A DNA stretch of 64,000 nt, taken from positions 1 to 64,000 of the forward strand of contig NZ_MVHJ01000013.1 of assembly GCF_002086115.1 (NCBI RefSeq), in the 5' to 3' direction. The notes below the pieces were generated by a model. That model had not been told where the DNA came from. It ran no database searches and saw only the letters and a list, made by a program, of their open reading frames with translations. Shown one piece after another: positions 1 through 10,679 of the stretch; positions within the stretch are counted from its first letter, which is position 1; each line of letters starts with the position of its first letter. A program made the position numbers and the translations under genes. Origin of the DNA: Mycolicibacterium bacteremicum. GTDB taxonomy: Bacteria > Actinomycetota > Actinomycetes > Mycobacteriales > Mycobacteriaceae.

Positions 1-80
1 GCTCATCGGTCGACTCCCGCGTTCGCTCCGGTCCTCGCTCGTCCCTCGCTGCGATCCTCACTCACGCCCGTCTCCCCCGG

Positions 81-1481
81 TCACTTCGTCAGCTCCTTCT
101 TGAGCACCTTGCCCATCGCATTACGCGGCAGGCTCGCCACGATGCGCACCTCGCGGGGTCGCTTGTGCACCGAAAGCTGTTCGGCGACAAAGTCGATGAC
201 CCGCGCAGGCTCGACATCCCCGACGACGAAGGCGACGATGCGCTGCCCCAGATCGGCGTCTGGCACCCCGACGACCGCCACCTCGTCGACGCCCGGGTAC
301 CCGAGTAGGACGGTCTCAATCTCACCGGCGCCGATCCGGTACCCACCCGATTTGATCAGGTCCACCGACTCGCGACCGACGATGCGGTGCATCCCGTCGG
401 CGTCGATGACCGCGACATCGCCGGTGCGGAACCAGCCCTCCGGGTCGAAGGCCTCAGCGGTGGCGTCCGGCCGGTTCAGGTAACCGGTGAACACGGTGGG
501 GCCCTTGATCTGCAGCTGACCGATCGTCTCGCCGTCATGCGGCACGAGCGCGCCGTGCTCGTCCACCAGGCGGGTCTGCACGCCGTCCAGGGGTAACCCC
601 ACCCAGCCGGGCCGACGCTCACCGTCGGCCCGGGTGCTCAGGGTGATCAGCGACTCGGTGCTGCCGTACCGCTCCACCGGCGCATGCCCGGTCAGACGGA
701 CGAGGGCATCGAACACCGGCACGGGCAGCGCCGCGCTGCCCGACACCAGCAGCCGCGCCCCGGCCAGCGCTCGCGCGGCCTCCTCGTCGGCGGCGATGCG
801 CGACCACACCGTCGGCACCCCGAAATACAGCGAACCGCCGGCCTGCGCATACCCGGCCGGCGACGGTTTTCCTGTGTGCACGAACCGGTTTCCGATCCGC
901 AATGAGCCCAGCAGTCCCAGCACCAGCCCGTGCACGTGAAACAGCGGCAAACCGTGCACCAGGGTGTCCGCGGCCGTCCACTGCCAGGCCTGGGCGAGTG
1001 CATCGATGTCCGCGGCGATGGCCCGCCGGGTGATCTTCACCCCCTTGGGCAGCCCGGTGGTCCCGGAGGTGTACATGATGATGGCCGTCGAGTCCGGTGC
1101 CGGCTCGGCGTAGCGGTGCCAGGAGCGGGCGTGCATCCGCACCGGGATGTGCGGCAGCCCTTCGGTTTCGGCGGGCAGCTCACCCAGCCACGCCTGCGCA
1201 CCGGAATCGGAAATCAGGTGCGCGCGTTCGGTCGCACCGACATCGGGCGGCACCGGGACGAACGGGACGCCGGCGATCAGACAACCGGTGACCGCCAGCA
1301 CGGTGGTGGCGCTCGGAGTCGCCAGGATGGCGACGCGCTGCGCCCGGGCCACCCGCTCGGCCACGGAGGTGCCCGCGCCCACCAGGTCGCTGCGGCTCAG
1401 CGTCACCCCGTCGATGCGCACGGCGTCGGACAGGTCGTGCCCGGCGGCGACCGCGGCCGGGTCCAGCGAGGTCAGCAACAC
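81..1481 (-). CDS. fadD36: Acyl-CoA synthetase, FadD36-type (AMP-forming)
   Basis: ATP/AMP-dependent acyl-CoA ligase of 466 aa. The adenylate-binding P-loop is visible as YTSGTTGLPKG. The C-terminal domain has the GYRIGAGEIE hinge and ends with GKVLKKEL, whose lysine is the usual adenylation catalytic residue. The short length and sequence resemble FadD36 and the malonyl-CoA (MatB-like) branch rather than long-chain FadDs, so a small dicarboxylic or short substrate is likely (inference). The start is GTG (M-L-L-T-S). It diverges from the Nudix gene with only 23 bp between the starts, so the promoters must overlap coding ends. M. tuberculosis Rv1193 is the recalled orthologue. Confidence 0.85.
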   Translation of the reverse strand: MLLTSLDPAAVAAGHDLSDAVRIDGVTLSRSDLVGAGTSVAERVARAQRVAILATPSATTVLAVTGCLIAGVPFVPVPPDVGATERAHLISDSGAQAWLGELPAETEGLPHIPVRMHARSWHRYAEPAPDSTAIIMYTSGTTGLPKGVKITRRAIAADIDALAQAWQWTAADTLVHGLPLFHVHGLVLGLLGSLRIGNRFVHTGKPSPAGYAQAGGSLYFGVPTVWSRIAADEEAARALAGARLLVSGSAALPVPVFDALVRLTGHAPVERYGSTESLITLSTRADGERRPGWVGLPLDGVQTRLVDEHGALVPHDGETIGQLQIKGPTVFTGYLNRPDATAEAFDPEGWFRTGDVAVIDADGMHRIVGRESVDLIKSGGYRIGAGEIETVLLGYPGVDEVAVVGVPDADLGQRIVAFVVGDVEPARVIDFVAEQLSVHKRPREVRIVASLPRNAMGKVLKKELTK

Positions 1482-1504
1482 TCTCGTGAGGCTACTCTTG
1501 GCCC

Positions 1505-2044
1505 ATGGCCCGGATCGAACGGCTGTCCAGCCGTGAGGTATACCGCAACAACTGGATGACGGTGCGCGAGGACGCGATCCGCCGACCCGACGGCAGCGAG
1601 GGTATCTACGGGGTCATCGACAAACCCACCTACGCCCTGGTGATCGCCCGCGACGGCGACCGGTTCCACCTCGTCGAGCAGTACCGCTACCCGATCGGCT
1701 TGCGGCGCTGGGAGTTCCCGCAGGGCACCGCGCCGGATCTCGCCGATCTGGCACCCGAGGAACTCGCCGCCCGCGAGCTTCGTGAGGAGACCGGGCTGCG
1801 GGCCGAGTCGTTGGTGCGGCTCGGCCTGCTGGACGTGGCGCCGGGGATGAGCAGCCAGCGCGGCTGGGTGTTCCTGGCGACCGGCCTGGACGAGGGTGCC
1901 CACGAGCGGGAGCACGAAGAGCAGGACATGCACAGCGAGTGGTTCACGGCCGCGCAAATCGAGCAGATGATCCGCTCCGGTGAGATCACCGACGCCCAGA
2001 CCATCGCGGCGTGGGCCATGGTGCTGCTGTCCGAACGGGAGTGA
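1505..2044 (+). CDS. Nudix hydrolase (ADP-ribose pyrophosphatase-like)
   Basis: 179-aa cytosolic Nudix protein. A Nudix helix is visible as ELAARELREETGL at about residues 80-92, preceded by WEFPQG. The spacing from the glycine to the first glutamate is longer than in the canonical box, as in ADP-ribose pyrophosphatase-type members. Such enzymes hydrolyse nucleoside diphosphates linked to another moiety; the substrate here cannot be read from sequence. ATG start, divergent from fadD36. The gene stands alone; the next plus-strand gene starts about 120 bp downstream. Confidence 0.85.
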   Translation: MARIERLSSREVYRNNWMTVREDAIRRPDGSEGIYGVIDKPTYALVIARDGDRFHLVEQYRYPIGLRRWEFPQGTAPDLADLAPEELAARELREETGLRAESLVRLGLLDVAPGMSSQRGWVFLATGLDEGAHEREHEEQDMHSEWFTAAQIEQMIRSGEITDAQTIAAWAMVLLSERE

Positions 2045-2166
2045 AACGCGCACGTGCGTCACAATGTGGTCTCTAATTGACGCAGCAGATATGACGATCC
2101 GCATTTTTGTCAGAACCCGCAGTTACGGTTGGGTACAGCTGATTCCGCGACTGAATAGGGAAAGGG

Positions 2167-2658
2167 ATGTTGGTCCGTCGACTCTGTGCCGCGCTGGCCG
2201 CCCTCCTGGTGGCCGGTCTCGTTCCGGCACCCCCAGCCGGCGCCGCCACCCAGTTGAACGGGCGCTATCAGGTCGTCAGCTATGCGTCGCAGAAGAACGG
2301 CACCAGCATCGCCGCGCGCCAACCCGAGGGTGACCTGACGGCGCTGTACACGTTCACCACCGCCTGCGGCACCGCATGTGTGGCCACCGTCGTCGACGGT
2401 CCGGCACCATCCAATCCGACCATCCCGCAACCGCAGCGTTACACGTGGAGCGGCGGCAAGTGGACGTTCAGCTACAACTGGCAGTGGGAGTGCTTCCGCG
2501 GGGACGGCGTGCCCAGGGTGTACAGCCCTGCGCAGTCCTGGGTCACCTACACACCGCAGCCCGACGGCTCGCTACAGGGCAGCTGGTACACCGACATCCT
2601 CAGCGGTCCCTGCCGGGGCAACGTGCTGATCCCGGCTGCGGCGTTCCCCGTGCCCTGA
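2167..2658 (+). CDS. Secreted hypothetical protein
   Basis: 163 aa. The N-terminus has an Arg-containing head, a hydrophobic core (LCAALAALLVAGL) and an AGA-like signal-peptidase I site near residue 26, with no lipobox. The mature part is rich in Tyr, Trp and Thr and contains four cysteines (CGTAC, ECF, GPC) that could form two disulfides. Overall it resembles a small beta-rich mycobacterial exported protein. An AAAGGG ribosome-binding site lies directly before the ATG. I do not recognise the family, and the neighbours give no functional hint. Confidence 0.75.
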   Translation: MLVRRLCAALAALLVAGLVPAPPAGAATQLNGRYQVVSYASQKNGTSIAARQPEGDLTALYTFTTACGTACVATVVDGPAPSNPTIPQPQRYTWSGGKWTFSYNWQWECFRGDGVPRVYSPAQSWVTYTPQPDGSLQGSWYTDILSGPCRGNVLIPAAAFPVP

Positions 2659-2722
2659 GGATGTAATTCGACGGACATCCGCCCGGAAAGCTGTTGAAAC
2701 GTCGTTCTCCGAAGATGGGCTG

Positions 2723-4360
2723 ATGGCAGTGCAGGCACCCGCGGAGCGACCCGTCGACGAGATCCCACCACTGAAGCGGTTGCTGCCCTTGGGTTTTCAA
2801 CACGTTCTGGCGATGTATGCCGGCGCGGTGGCGGTTCCCCTGATCGTCGGCGGTGCCATGGTCGGCGCGGGCCGGTTGCAGCAGTCCGACATCGTGCACC
2901 TGATCATGGCCGACCTCTTCGTCGCCGGCATAGCGACGGTGATCCAGGCAGTGGGCTTCTGGCGGTTCGGAGTTCGGCTGCCGCTGATGCAAGGCGTCAC
3001 CTTCGCCGCGGTGGGGCCGATGATCACCATCGGCCTCAACCACGGGGTCACCACGATCTACGGGTCGGTGATCGCGTGCGGACTGTTCATGATGGCACTG
3101 GCACCGGTATTCGGGAAGCTGATCAGATTCTTCCCCCCGCTGGTGACCGGGACCATCATCCTCATCATCGGAGTGTCGTTGATGCGGGTGGCTGCCGGCT
3201 GGTTCGGCGGCGGCACCGCCACCGGAGTCGACTTCGGCTCGCCGGCCGCGATCGGCATGGGCTTCTTCACCCTGGTTGTGATCATCGCGATCGAGCGATT
3301 CGCTCCCGAAGGCCTGCGCCGGGTGTCGATCCTGCTCGGCCTGCTCGTCGGCACCGTCGTCGCCATCCCATTCGGCATGGCCGACTGGTCGCATATGGGC
3401 GACTACGACTGGGTCGGCTTCGTGACCCCCTTCCAGTTCGGCATGCCGGCGTTCGAGGTCAGTTCGATCATCGCCCTGCTGATCGTGGCCATCGTGATTA
3501 TGACCGAGACCACCGGTGACATCGTGGCGGTCGGTGAGATCGTCGACGAGAAGATCACCCCGCAGCGGCTGGCCGACGGCCTGCGCGCGGACGGCCTGGG
3601 CACTGTCATCGGCGGCATCTTCAACACGTTCCCGTACACGGCTTTCGCGCAGAACGTGGGATTGGTGGCCATCACGGGGGTGCGCACCCGCCACGTCGCG
3701 ACCGTCGCCGGTGTCATCCTGGTGCTGCTCGGCCTGCTGCCGAAGATGGCCGCCGTCGTCGAAGGCATACCACTTCCGGTTCTCGGCGGCGCGGGGGTGG
3801 CGCTGTTCGGCATGGTCGCCGCCAGCGGTGTCCGCACCCTGTCGAAGGTGGCCTTCACCAACACCAACATCCTGGTGGTGGCAATCTCGATCGGTGTCGC
3901 GATGCTGACCGAGGCCAAGTTGTACTACACCGACCGCACGCTCGGCGACGGGCCGGTCAATGTCTCACTGGATCTGTACCACCAGTTCCCGGATTGGTTC
4001 CAGACCATCTTCCACTCCGGCATCTCCGCGGGCGCGATCACCGCCATTCTGCTGAATTTGCTGCTCAACACCCGCCCCACCGACGAGTTGGCGGGCGATC
4101 TGGCCGGCCACGACGCGCCGCGTGGGGCTCTGCCGGACCCCTTGGACGCGCTGCGCGCCGCCGACCCCGCCACCCCGCCGCAGCGGCTGCGCCAACTGGC
4201 CGAGGACCGGCCGGAACTGCGCACCATCATCGTGACCAATCCGGCCACCGATCGTGAGACCTGCACGTGGATCAGGGAACAGGGTGACGAGCAGGTCGCC
4301 GCGGTGTGCCGGAAGTGGGATGAAGTGACCGACGGCAGGTTCTCGACCCGCGGCGGCTGA
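2723..4360 (+). CDS. NCS2-family purine permease with C-terminal variant-Leu-repeat-like tail
   Basis: 545 aa. Residues 1-450 form a 12-14 helix nucleobase:cation symporter-2. GFQHVLAMYAG occurs in TM1, TETTGD in the TM8 region, and the family signature QNVGLVAITG in TM10. The TM1 histidine and TETTGD glutamate favour xanthine/urate over uracil transport (family knowledge). After the last helix comes a soluble tail of about 90 aa with DPATPPQRLRQLAEDRPELR and NPAT blocks, resembling actinobacterial variant leucine-rich repeats. Such a tail is not part of classic UraA/XanQ proteins. The stop codon lies inside the first of three palindromic repeats. No purine-catabolism gene is adjacent. Confidence 0.88.
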   Translation: MAVQAPAERPVDEIPPLKRLLPLGFQHVLAMYAGAVAVPLIVGGAMVGAGRLQQSDIVHLIMADLFVAGIATVIQAVGFWRFGVRLPLMQGVTFAAVGPMITIGLNHGVTTIYGSVIACGLFMMALAPVFGKLIRFFPPLVTGTIILIIGVSLMRVAAGWFGGGTATGVDFGSPAAIGMGFFTLVVIIAIERFAPEGLRRVSILLGLLVGTVVAIPFGMADWSHMGDYDWVGFVTPFQFGMPAFEVSSIIALLIVAIVIMTETTGDIVAVGEIVDEKITPQRLADGLRADGLGTVIGGIFNTFPYTAFAQNVGLVAITGVRTRHVATVAGVILVLLGLLPKMAAVVEGIPLPVLGGAGVALFGMVAASGVRTLSKVAFTNTNILVVAISIGVAMLTEAKLYYTDRTLGDGPVNVSLDLYHQFPDWFQTIFHSGISAGAITAILLNLLLNTRPTDELAGDLAGHDAPRGALPDPLDALRAADPATPPQRLRQLAEDRPELRTIIVTNPATDRETCTWIREQGDEQVAAVCRKWDEVTDGRFSTRGG

Positions 4361-4417
4361 GCCGCCCATCATCCACGGCGGCTGAGCCGCCAGATCCGGC
4401 ACGGCGGCTGAGCCGCC
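4352..4417 (+). repeat. Three near-palindromic tandem repeats overlapping the permease stop codon
   Basis: The 15-mer GGCGGCTGAGCCGCC occurs at 4352-4366, 4377-4391 and 4403-4417, with periods of 25 and 26 bp. Each copy has 7-bp complementary arms around a central G. The TGA in the first copy (4358-4360) is the stop codon of the permease, so the array looks like a duplicated gene end. It could act as a terminator set or a protein-binding array. Confidence 0.85.
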
Positions 4418-4487
4418 CACTCATCCACTGCGGCCGGCGATGACTTTCGGCACCGAATCGGGTCGGTACTGGTGACGAGAGGACCGA

Positions 4488-4889
4488 ATGATGACCGCAG
4501 AAGCCGATATCCGGGCCCTGATCACCCGGTGGGTCGATGCCATCCGGGCATGTGACCTCGACGGCGTCACCGCCGCGCATGCCCGCGACATCGTGATGTT
4601 CGACGTCCCCCCGCCCTACGCGGGTATCCGGGGTCTGCAGCAGTACCGGGACAGCTGGCCGCCGTTCTTCGAATTCGTCCGCGGCGGCGCCAATTTCGAG
4701 CTGCTGGAACTCGATGTCGAAGCCGGCGAGGACGTCGCGTTCGCCTACGCGTTGTTGCGCTGCGGTGGCGAGAAGGAGTTCGCCGAGAACCCGGACAACC
4801 GGCTGCGGCTGACCATGGGGTTGCGCAAGGATGCGGATGGCTGGCAGATCGCCCACGAGCACCACTCGTTCCCCGACACCTCGCTGTGA
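4488..4889 (+). CDS. SnoaL-like / ketosteroid-isomerase-fold protein
   Basis: 133 aa, cytosolic, with no signal or membrane segment. The pattern of an N-terminal helix (IRALITRWVDAIRACDLDGVTA), HARDIVMFDVPPPYAGI, and a C-terminal strand ending GWQIAHEHHS is typical of the NTF2-like/SnoaL superfamily (DUF4440-type). Members are small isomerases, hydratases or ligand-binding proteins; the substrate is unknown here. A GAGAGGA ribosome-binding site precedes an ATGATG start. The gene converges with pruB, leaving 10 bp between stops. Confidence 0.8.
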   Translation: MMTAEADIRALITRWVDAIRACDLDGVTAAHARDIVMFDVPPPYAGIRGLQQYRDSWPPFFEFVRGGANFELLELDVEAGEDVAFAYALLRCGGEKEFAENPDNRLRLTMGLRKDADGWQIAHEHHSFPDTSL

Positions 4890-4899
4890 TCCCACCCGC

Positions 4900-5843
4900 T
4901 CAGTCGACCAGCGCCCGCAGGAAGAATGTGAGGTTGGCAGGTCGTTCGGCCAGCCGGCGGACGAAGTAGCCGTACCACTGGGTACCGAACGGCACGTAGA
5001 CACGGACGTGGTTGCCCGCCGCGGCCAGCCGGCGCTGCTCGTCGTCCCGAATGCCGTACAGCATCTGGTACTCGAAATCGTCTGCGGACCTGCCGTGTTC
5101 GGTGGCCAGGCCGGGCACCTCGGCGATGATCGCCGGGTCGTGTGAGGCGACCATCGGGTATCCACTGCCGGCCATCAGGATGCGCAGGCACCGCAGATAG
5201 GCCTCGGTGACCGCCTCGGCGTCCCGGTGCGCCACCGAGCCAGGCTCGTCATAGGCGCCCTTGCACAACCGGATCCGCGCATCGGCGAAGCAGGCGCAAT
5301 CCGCGGGGGTTCGCTTCAGGTACGCCTGCAGCACGGTGCCGACCCAGGGGTAGTCGATGCGCAGGTCCCGCACGATGGACAGGGTCGAATCGGTGGTGGT
5401 GTGGTCCTCGGCGTCGACGGTCACCCAGACCCCGACCGAGGCGGCCCGCTCGCAGATGGCGCGGGCGTTCTCCAGCGCCACCTTCTCGCCGTCCTGCGCG
5501 AGGGCCTGGCCCAGCGCCGACAGCTTCAACGACACCTCCAACGGGCGGACAGCGCCGCCGGTTTCGGTGCGGTCGCGCAGCGCGTCGAGGAGGCCGAGGT
5601 AGGCCTGCACCGTCGCGTCCGCGGTCTCGGTGTCGGTGACATCCTCGCCGAGGTAGTCGATGGACACCATGCGCCGCGAATCACGCAGGGTGGCAACCGA
5701 GGTCATGACGTCGGCAACGGTCTCTCCGGGCACGAAGCGGTGCACCACCTCACGGGTGACCGGCAGCCGTTCCGCGGTGCGGCGTAGCCCGTCCCGTTTG
5801 GCGGCCGCCAGGATCGCCGGGCGGGCCACCCTGCTGAACACGC

Positions 5844-5847
<4 letters not shown>
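4900..5847 (-). CDS. pruB: Proline dehydrogenase
   Basis: 315-aa FAD-dependent monofunctional proline dehydrogenase that oxidises proline to delta-1-pyrroline-5-carboxylate (P5C) and passes electrons to the respiratory quinone pool. The TIM-barrel signatures SLKLSALGQ, GVWVTVDAEDH, RLCKGAY and QMLYGIRDDEQRRL are visible; the RR and Y in the substrate-binding helix are near the C-terminus (YGYFVRRLAERPANL). The chosen ATG overlaps the pruA stop by 4 bp (ATGA), so the two are translationally coupled. Longer upstream extension of the frame runs inside pruA and is rejected. Recalled orthologue: Rv1188. Confidence 0.95.
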
Positions 5848-7487
<1,640 letters not shown>

Positions 7488-7489
7488 GG

Positions 7490-7570
7490 CTGTCAGGATC
7501 GCGCGCCGCCGACCGCTTTCTGTTGTCCGATGCGCCAACACGTACCTTCCCAACTAGTACGATCCGACAG
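7490..7570. promoter_or_regulatory. Divergent pruA/pruC control region with repeated TGTC-GAT motifs
   Basis: The 84 bp between the two start codons hold CTGTCAGGATCG (7490-7501) and, inverted, CGATCCGACAG (7560-7570), plus a related TTGTCCGATG around 7523. These could be operator half-sites for the PucR-type activator. The assignment rests on motif repetition only. Confidence 0.35.
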
Positions 7571-7571
7571 T

Positions 7572-9125
7572 ATGCGCGGTGTCAGCCTCGGCCAGCTGCT
7601 GCTGGCCCTCGATGCCACCCTGGTCAGCCTGGTCGACGCCCCGCGAGGGTTGGATCTCACGGTGTCCTCGGCGGCGCTGCTGGACGCCGACGACATGCGA
7701 CTCGGCCTGGCCGCGGCGGCCGGGTCCGCCGACATCTTCTTCCTGCTGGGCGCCGACGGCGCCGACACCATCGGGTGGCTCGACCGACACGGCCACTCCC
7801 CCGCCGCCATCTTCGTCAAGCACCCCGGCGCCGAGGTGATCCGGCACGCCACCCAGGCCGGCACCGCGGTGGTGGCCGTCGACCCCCGCGCCCGGTGGGA
7901 GCGTCTGTACCGGCTCGTCGATCACGTCTTCGACCACCACGGCGACGGTGCCGAGCACGACTCGGGTACCGATCTGTTCGGCCTGGCCCAGTCGATCGCG
8001 GAGCGCACGCACGGCATGGTCAGCATCGAAGACGCCGAATCGCATGTCCTGGCCTATTCGGCGTCCAACGACGAGGCCGACGACCTTCGCCGGCTGTCCA
8101 TCCTCGGCCGCGCCGGGCCGCCGGAGCACCTGGCCTGGATCGCCCGGCGCGGCATTTTCGACGCGTTGCGCGCCCGGCCCGATCCCGTCCGGGTCGCCGA
8201 ACGCCCCGAACTCGGGCTGCGGCCGCGCCTGGCGATAGGGATCTTCACCGCGACCGTCGATGCCCGGCGCGCACCGGCTTTCATCGGCACGATCTGGGTC
8301 CAGCAGGGCGACCGGCCGCTGGCCGGGGACGCCGAGGAGGTGTTGCGTGGCGCGGCGGTGCTCGCCGGTCGCATCATGGCCCGGCTGGCGGCGACACCGT
8401 CCAGCGATGCGGTCCGGGTCCGCGAATTGCTCGGGTTCTCCTCGGAGACAGTGGACTTCGAGGTCGTCGCCCGCGAACTCGGCATCGTCGCCGACGGCCG
8501 GGCCGCGGTCATCGGATTCGACGGCGCAGTGCCCGGCGGACGCCTGGCCGATGTGCTGGCGTTGAGTGCCGGCGCCTTTCGGGCCGACGCACAGATCGCC
8601 TCGTCGGGCGCGCGGGCGTATGTGTTGTTCCCGGCGGCCAATCGGACGCTCACCTCCTGGGTACGCAGCACCGTGGCGTCGCTGCGCACCGAGTTGGGGG
8701 TGGATCTGCGGGCGGTGATCGCCGCGCCGGTCCCCGGTCTCGCCGGTGCCGCGGCCGCCCGTCGCGAGGTGGACCGGGTGCTCGACAGCGCGCACCGCCA
8801 CCCGGGCACATTGGCGGCGGTCACGTCGCTGGCCGAGGCACGCACCACGGTGTTGCTCGATGAGATCATCACGGCGGTCGCCGCCGACGACCGGCTCATC
8901 GATCCGCGGGTCAGCGCGTTGCGTGCCGACGAACCGATGCTCGCCCACACGTTGAGTGTGTACCTGGACAGCTTCGGCGATGTCGCGGCGGCGGCCGAGG
9001 CGCTGCACGTGCACCCCAACACCGTGCGCTACCGAGTGCGCCGGATCGAACAGGTCCTCGGCTCCTCATTGGCCGACCCCGATGTGCGGCTCCTGTTGAC
9101 GCTCAGTCTGCGCGCCACCGCGTGA
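7572..9125 (+). CDS. pruC: PucR-family transcriptional activator of proline utilisation
   Basis: 517 aa. The N-terminal two thirds form a PucR-type/GAF-like sensory region, and the last ~70 aa hold the PucR helix-turn-helix (LHVHPNTVRYRVRRIEQVLG). Divergent from pruA with a shared 84-bp control region. In M. tuberculosis the protein at this place (Rv1186c, PruC) activates pruAB in response to proline, which fits this arrangement. The ATG at MRGVSLGQLLLA is used; a much longer open frame extends upstream through pruA but is only a high-GC artefact. The likely effector is proline or P5C (inference). Confidence 0.88.
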   Translation: MRGVSLGQLLLALDATLVSLVDAPRGLDLTVSSAALLDADDMRLGLAAAAGSADIFFLLGADGADTIGWLDRHGHSPAAIFVKHPGAEVIRHATQAGTAVVAVDPRARWERLYRLVDHVFDHHGDGAEHDSGTDLFGLAQSIAERTHGMVSIEDAESHVLAYSASNDEADDLRRLSILGRAGPPEHLAWIARRGIFDALRARPDPVRVAERPELGLRPRLAIGIFTATVDARRAPAFIGTIWVQQGDRPLAGDAEEVLRGAAVLAGRIMARLAATPSSDAVRVRELLGFSSETVDFEVVARELGIVADGRAAVIGFDGAVPGGRLADVLALSAGAFRADAQIASSGARAYVLFPAANRTLTSWVRSTVASLRTELGVDLRAVIAAPVPGLAGAAAARREVDRVLDSAHRHPGTLAAVTSLAEARTTVLLDEIITAVAADDRLIDPRVSALRADEPMLAHTLSVYLDSFGDVAAAAEALHVHPNTVRYRVRRIEQVLGSSLADPDVRLLLTLSLRATA

Positions 9126-9209
9126 GCATCGAATGTCCACCTTTCGGTTGACTCCTGATTCGACCGTGCGGACGTTCCGAGAACCGCCTGTCCGCTACAG
9201 GATCGAACC

Positions 9210-10670
9210 ATGAGCCAGCCCACCCTCACCGCAGCACCGCGCCGGCCGTCGGCCAACCCGTTCCTGGCAGGCAACTACGCGCCCGTCACCGAAGAGATCA
9301 CCGCCATCGACCTGGACGTCACAGGCACCATCCCCGATCACCTGGACGGCCGGTACCTTCGTACCGGTCCCAATCCACTCGGCGATCTGGATCCCGCGAC
9401 CTACCACTGGTTCATGGGCGACGGAATGGCGCACGGCCTGCGACTGGCCGATGGGACCGCGCACTGGTATCGCAACCGTTGGGTCCGGTCGGCCGCGGTG
9501 TCCCGAGACCTGGGCGAGCGCTGGCCTCGTGGCGCGCGCGGCGCCGGCTTCGATTTCGCAGCCAACACCAACATCATCGGCCACGCCGGACGCACTTTGG
9601 TGCTCGCCGAGGCGGGCGCCCGCCCCTATGAACTGACCGAGGAACTCGACACCGTCGGCGGATCGGACTTCTCCGGCACCCTCACCGCAGGGTACAGCGC
9701 GCATCCCAAACGCGATCCCGACACCGGTGAGCTGCACGCCGTGTCCTATCACCCGATGCGCGGCAACGCTGTTCGCTACACCGTCACCGGCACCGATGGC
9801 CTGGTGCGGTATGCCACCGACATAGCACTGGACCAGCAGACCATGATGCACGACTTCTCGCTGACCGAACACTACGTCGTCCTCTACGACCTGCCGGTCG
9901 CGCTGGACTTCGGCGCAGGTACCGCCAGGCAGGCTGTGAGCCGTTTCGTGGCAACACATTCCGTGCCCGATGCGCTGGTCCGCGTGGTGCTGCGTGGCTC
10001 GGAACTATCACGACGCGGCCTGGGCACGATGCCGTATCGCTGGGCACCGGAGAAGCAGGCACGTGTCGGGGTGCTGCCGCGGGACGGACACGGCGACATC
10101 CGCTGGTTCGAAGTACCGCAGTGCTACGTCTTCCATCCGCTCAACGCCTACGAGGACGGACCGACATTGATCCTCGACGTGGTGTCACATCCATCGGTTT
10201 TCACCACGGGCACCAAGCTGTTCGAGCCACCGACCTTGGACCGGTGGACCGTCGATCTGCTCTCCGGCCGGGTCGCCACCGAGCGCCTGGACGACCGGTC
10301 CCAGGAGTTTCCGCGCGTCGACGAGCGCAAGGTCGGAAAGAGACACCGATATGGATACAGCGTGGGCAATACCCCGACCGACGACGGATCGGTGCCGTCG
10401 GCGCTGCTGCGCCACGACCTGCAGACCGGGCAGACCCGCCGGATCACCTTCGCCTACGACGGCGAGCCCGGCGAATTCGTCTTCGTCCCCACCGCACCGG
10501 ACGCCGCCGAGGACGACGGCGTGGTCATGGGCTTCGTCTACCACCGCAGCAGCGACCGTAGCGATCTGGTGCTGCTGGACGCCCAGTCGCTGGAGACCAC
10601 CGCCGTGGTCCACCTGCCGTGCCGGATTCCGCACGGCTTCCACGGCAACTGGGTCCCCCGGACCGGTTAG
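9210..10670 (+). CDS. Carotenoid/stilbene cleavage oxygenase (RPE65/CCD family)
   Basis: 486 aa, soluble seven-bladed propeller dioxygenase that splits a C=C double bond of carotenoids or stilbenoids using Fe(II). The four expected iron-ligand histidines are present: H165 (GYSAHPK), H214 (MHDFSLTEH), H309 (YVFHPLNAYEDG) and H478 (PHGFHGNW). The family motif YLRTGPNP is at about 50-56. An AGGA ribosome-binding site precedes the ATG. It is the first gene of a compact plus-strand operon, with the sensor kinase starting 9 bp after its stop. Closest recalled relative is the mycobacterial carotenoid oxygenase Rv0654. The substrate is not determinable here. Confidence 0.9.
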   Translation: MSQPTLTAAPRRPSANPFLAGNYAPVTEEITAIDLDVTGTIPDHLDGRYLRTGPNPLGDLDPATYHWFMGDGMAHGLRLADGTAHWYRNRWVRSAAVSRDLGERWPRGARGAGFDFAANTNIIGHAGRTLVLAEAGARPYELTEELDTVGGSDFSGTLTAGYSAHPKRDPDTGELHAVSYHPMRGNAVRYTVTGTDGLVRYATDIALDQQTMMHDFSLTEHYVVLYDLPVALDFGAGTARQAVSRFVATHSVPDALVRVVLRGSELSRRGLGTMPYRWAPEKQARVGVLPRDGHGDIRWFEVPQCYVFHPLNAYEDGPTLILDVVSHPSVFTTGTKLFEPPTLDRWTVDLLSGRVATERLDDRSQEFPRVDERKVGKRHRYGYSVGNTPTDDGSVPSALLRHDLQTGQTRRITFAYDGEPGEFVFVPTAPDAAEDDGVVMGFVYHRSSDRSDLVLLDAQSLETTAVVHLPCRIPHGFHGNWVPRTG

Positions 10671-10679
10671 CATCGGCCA

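Noticed and set aside
1..80. Possible gene end before fadD36
   Set aside because: No start, stop or motif pattern supports a gene; it is simply the region downstream of fadD36.
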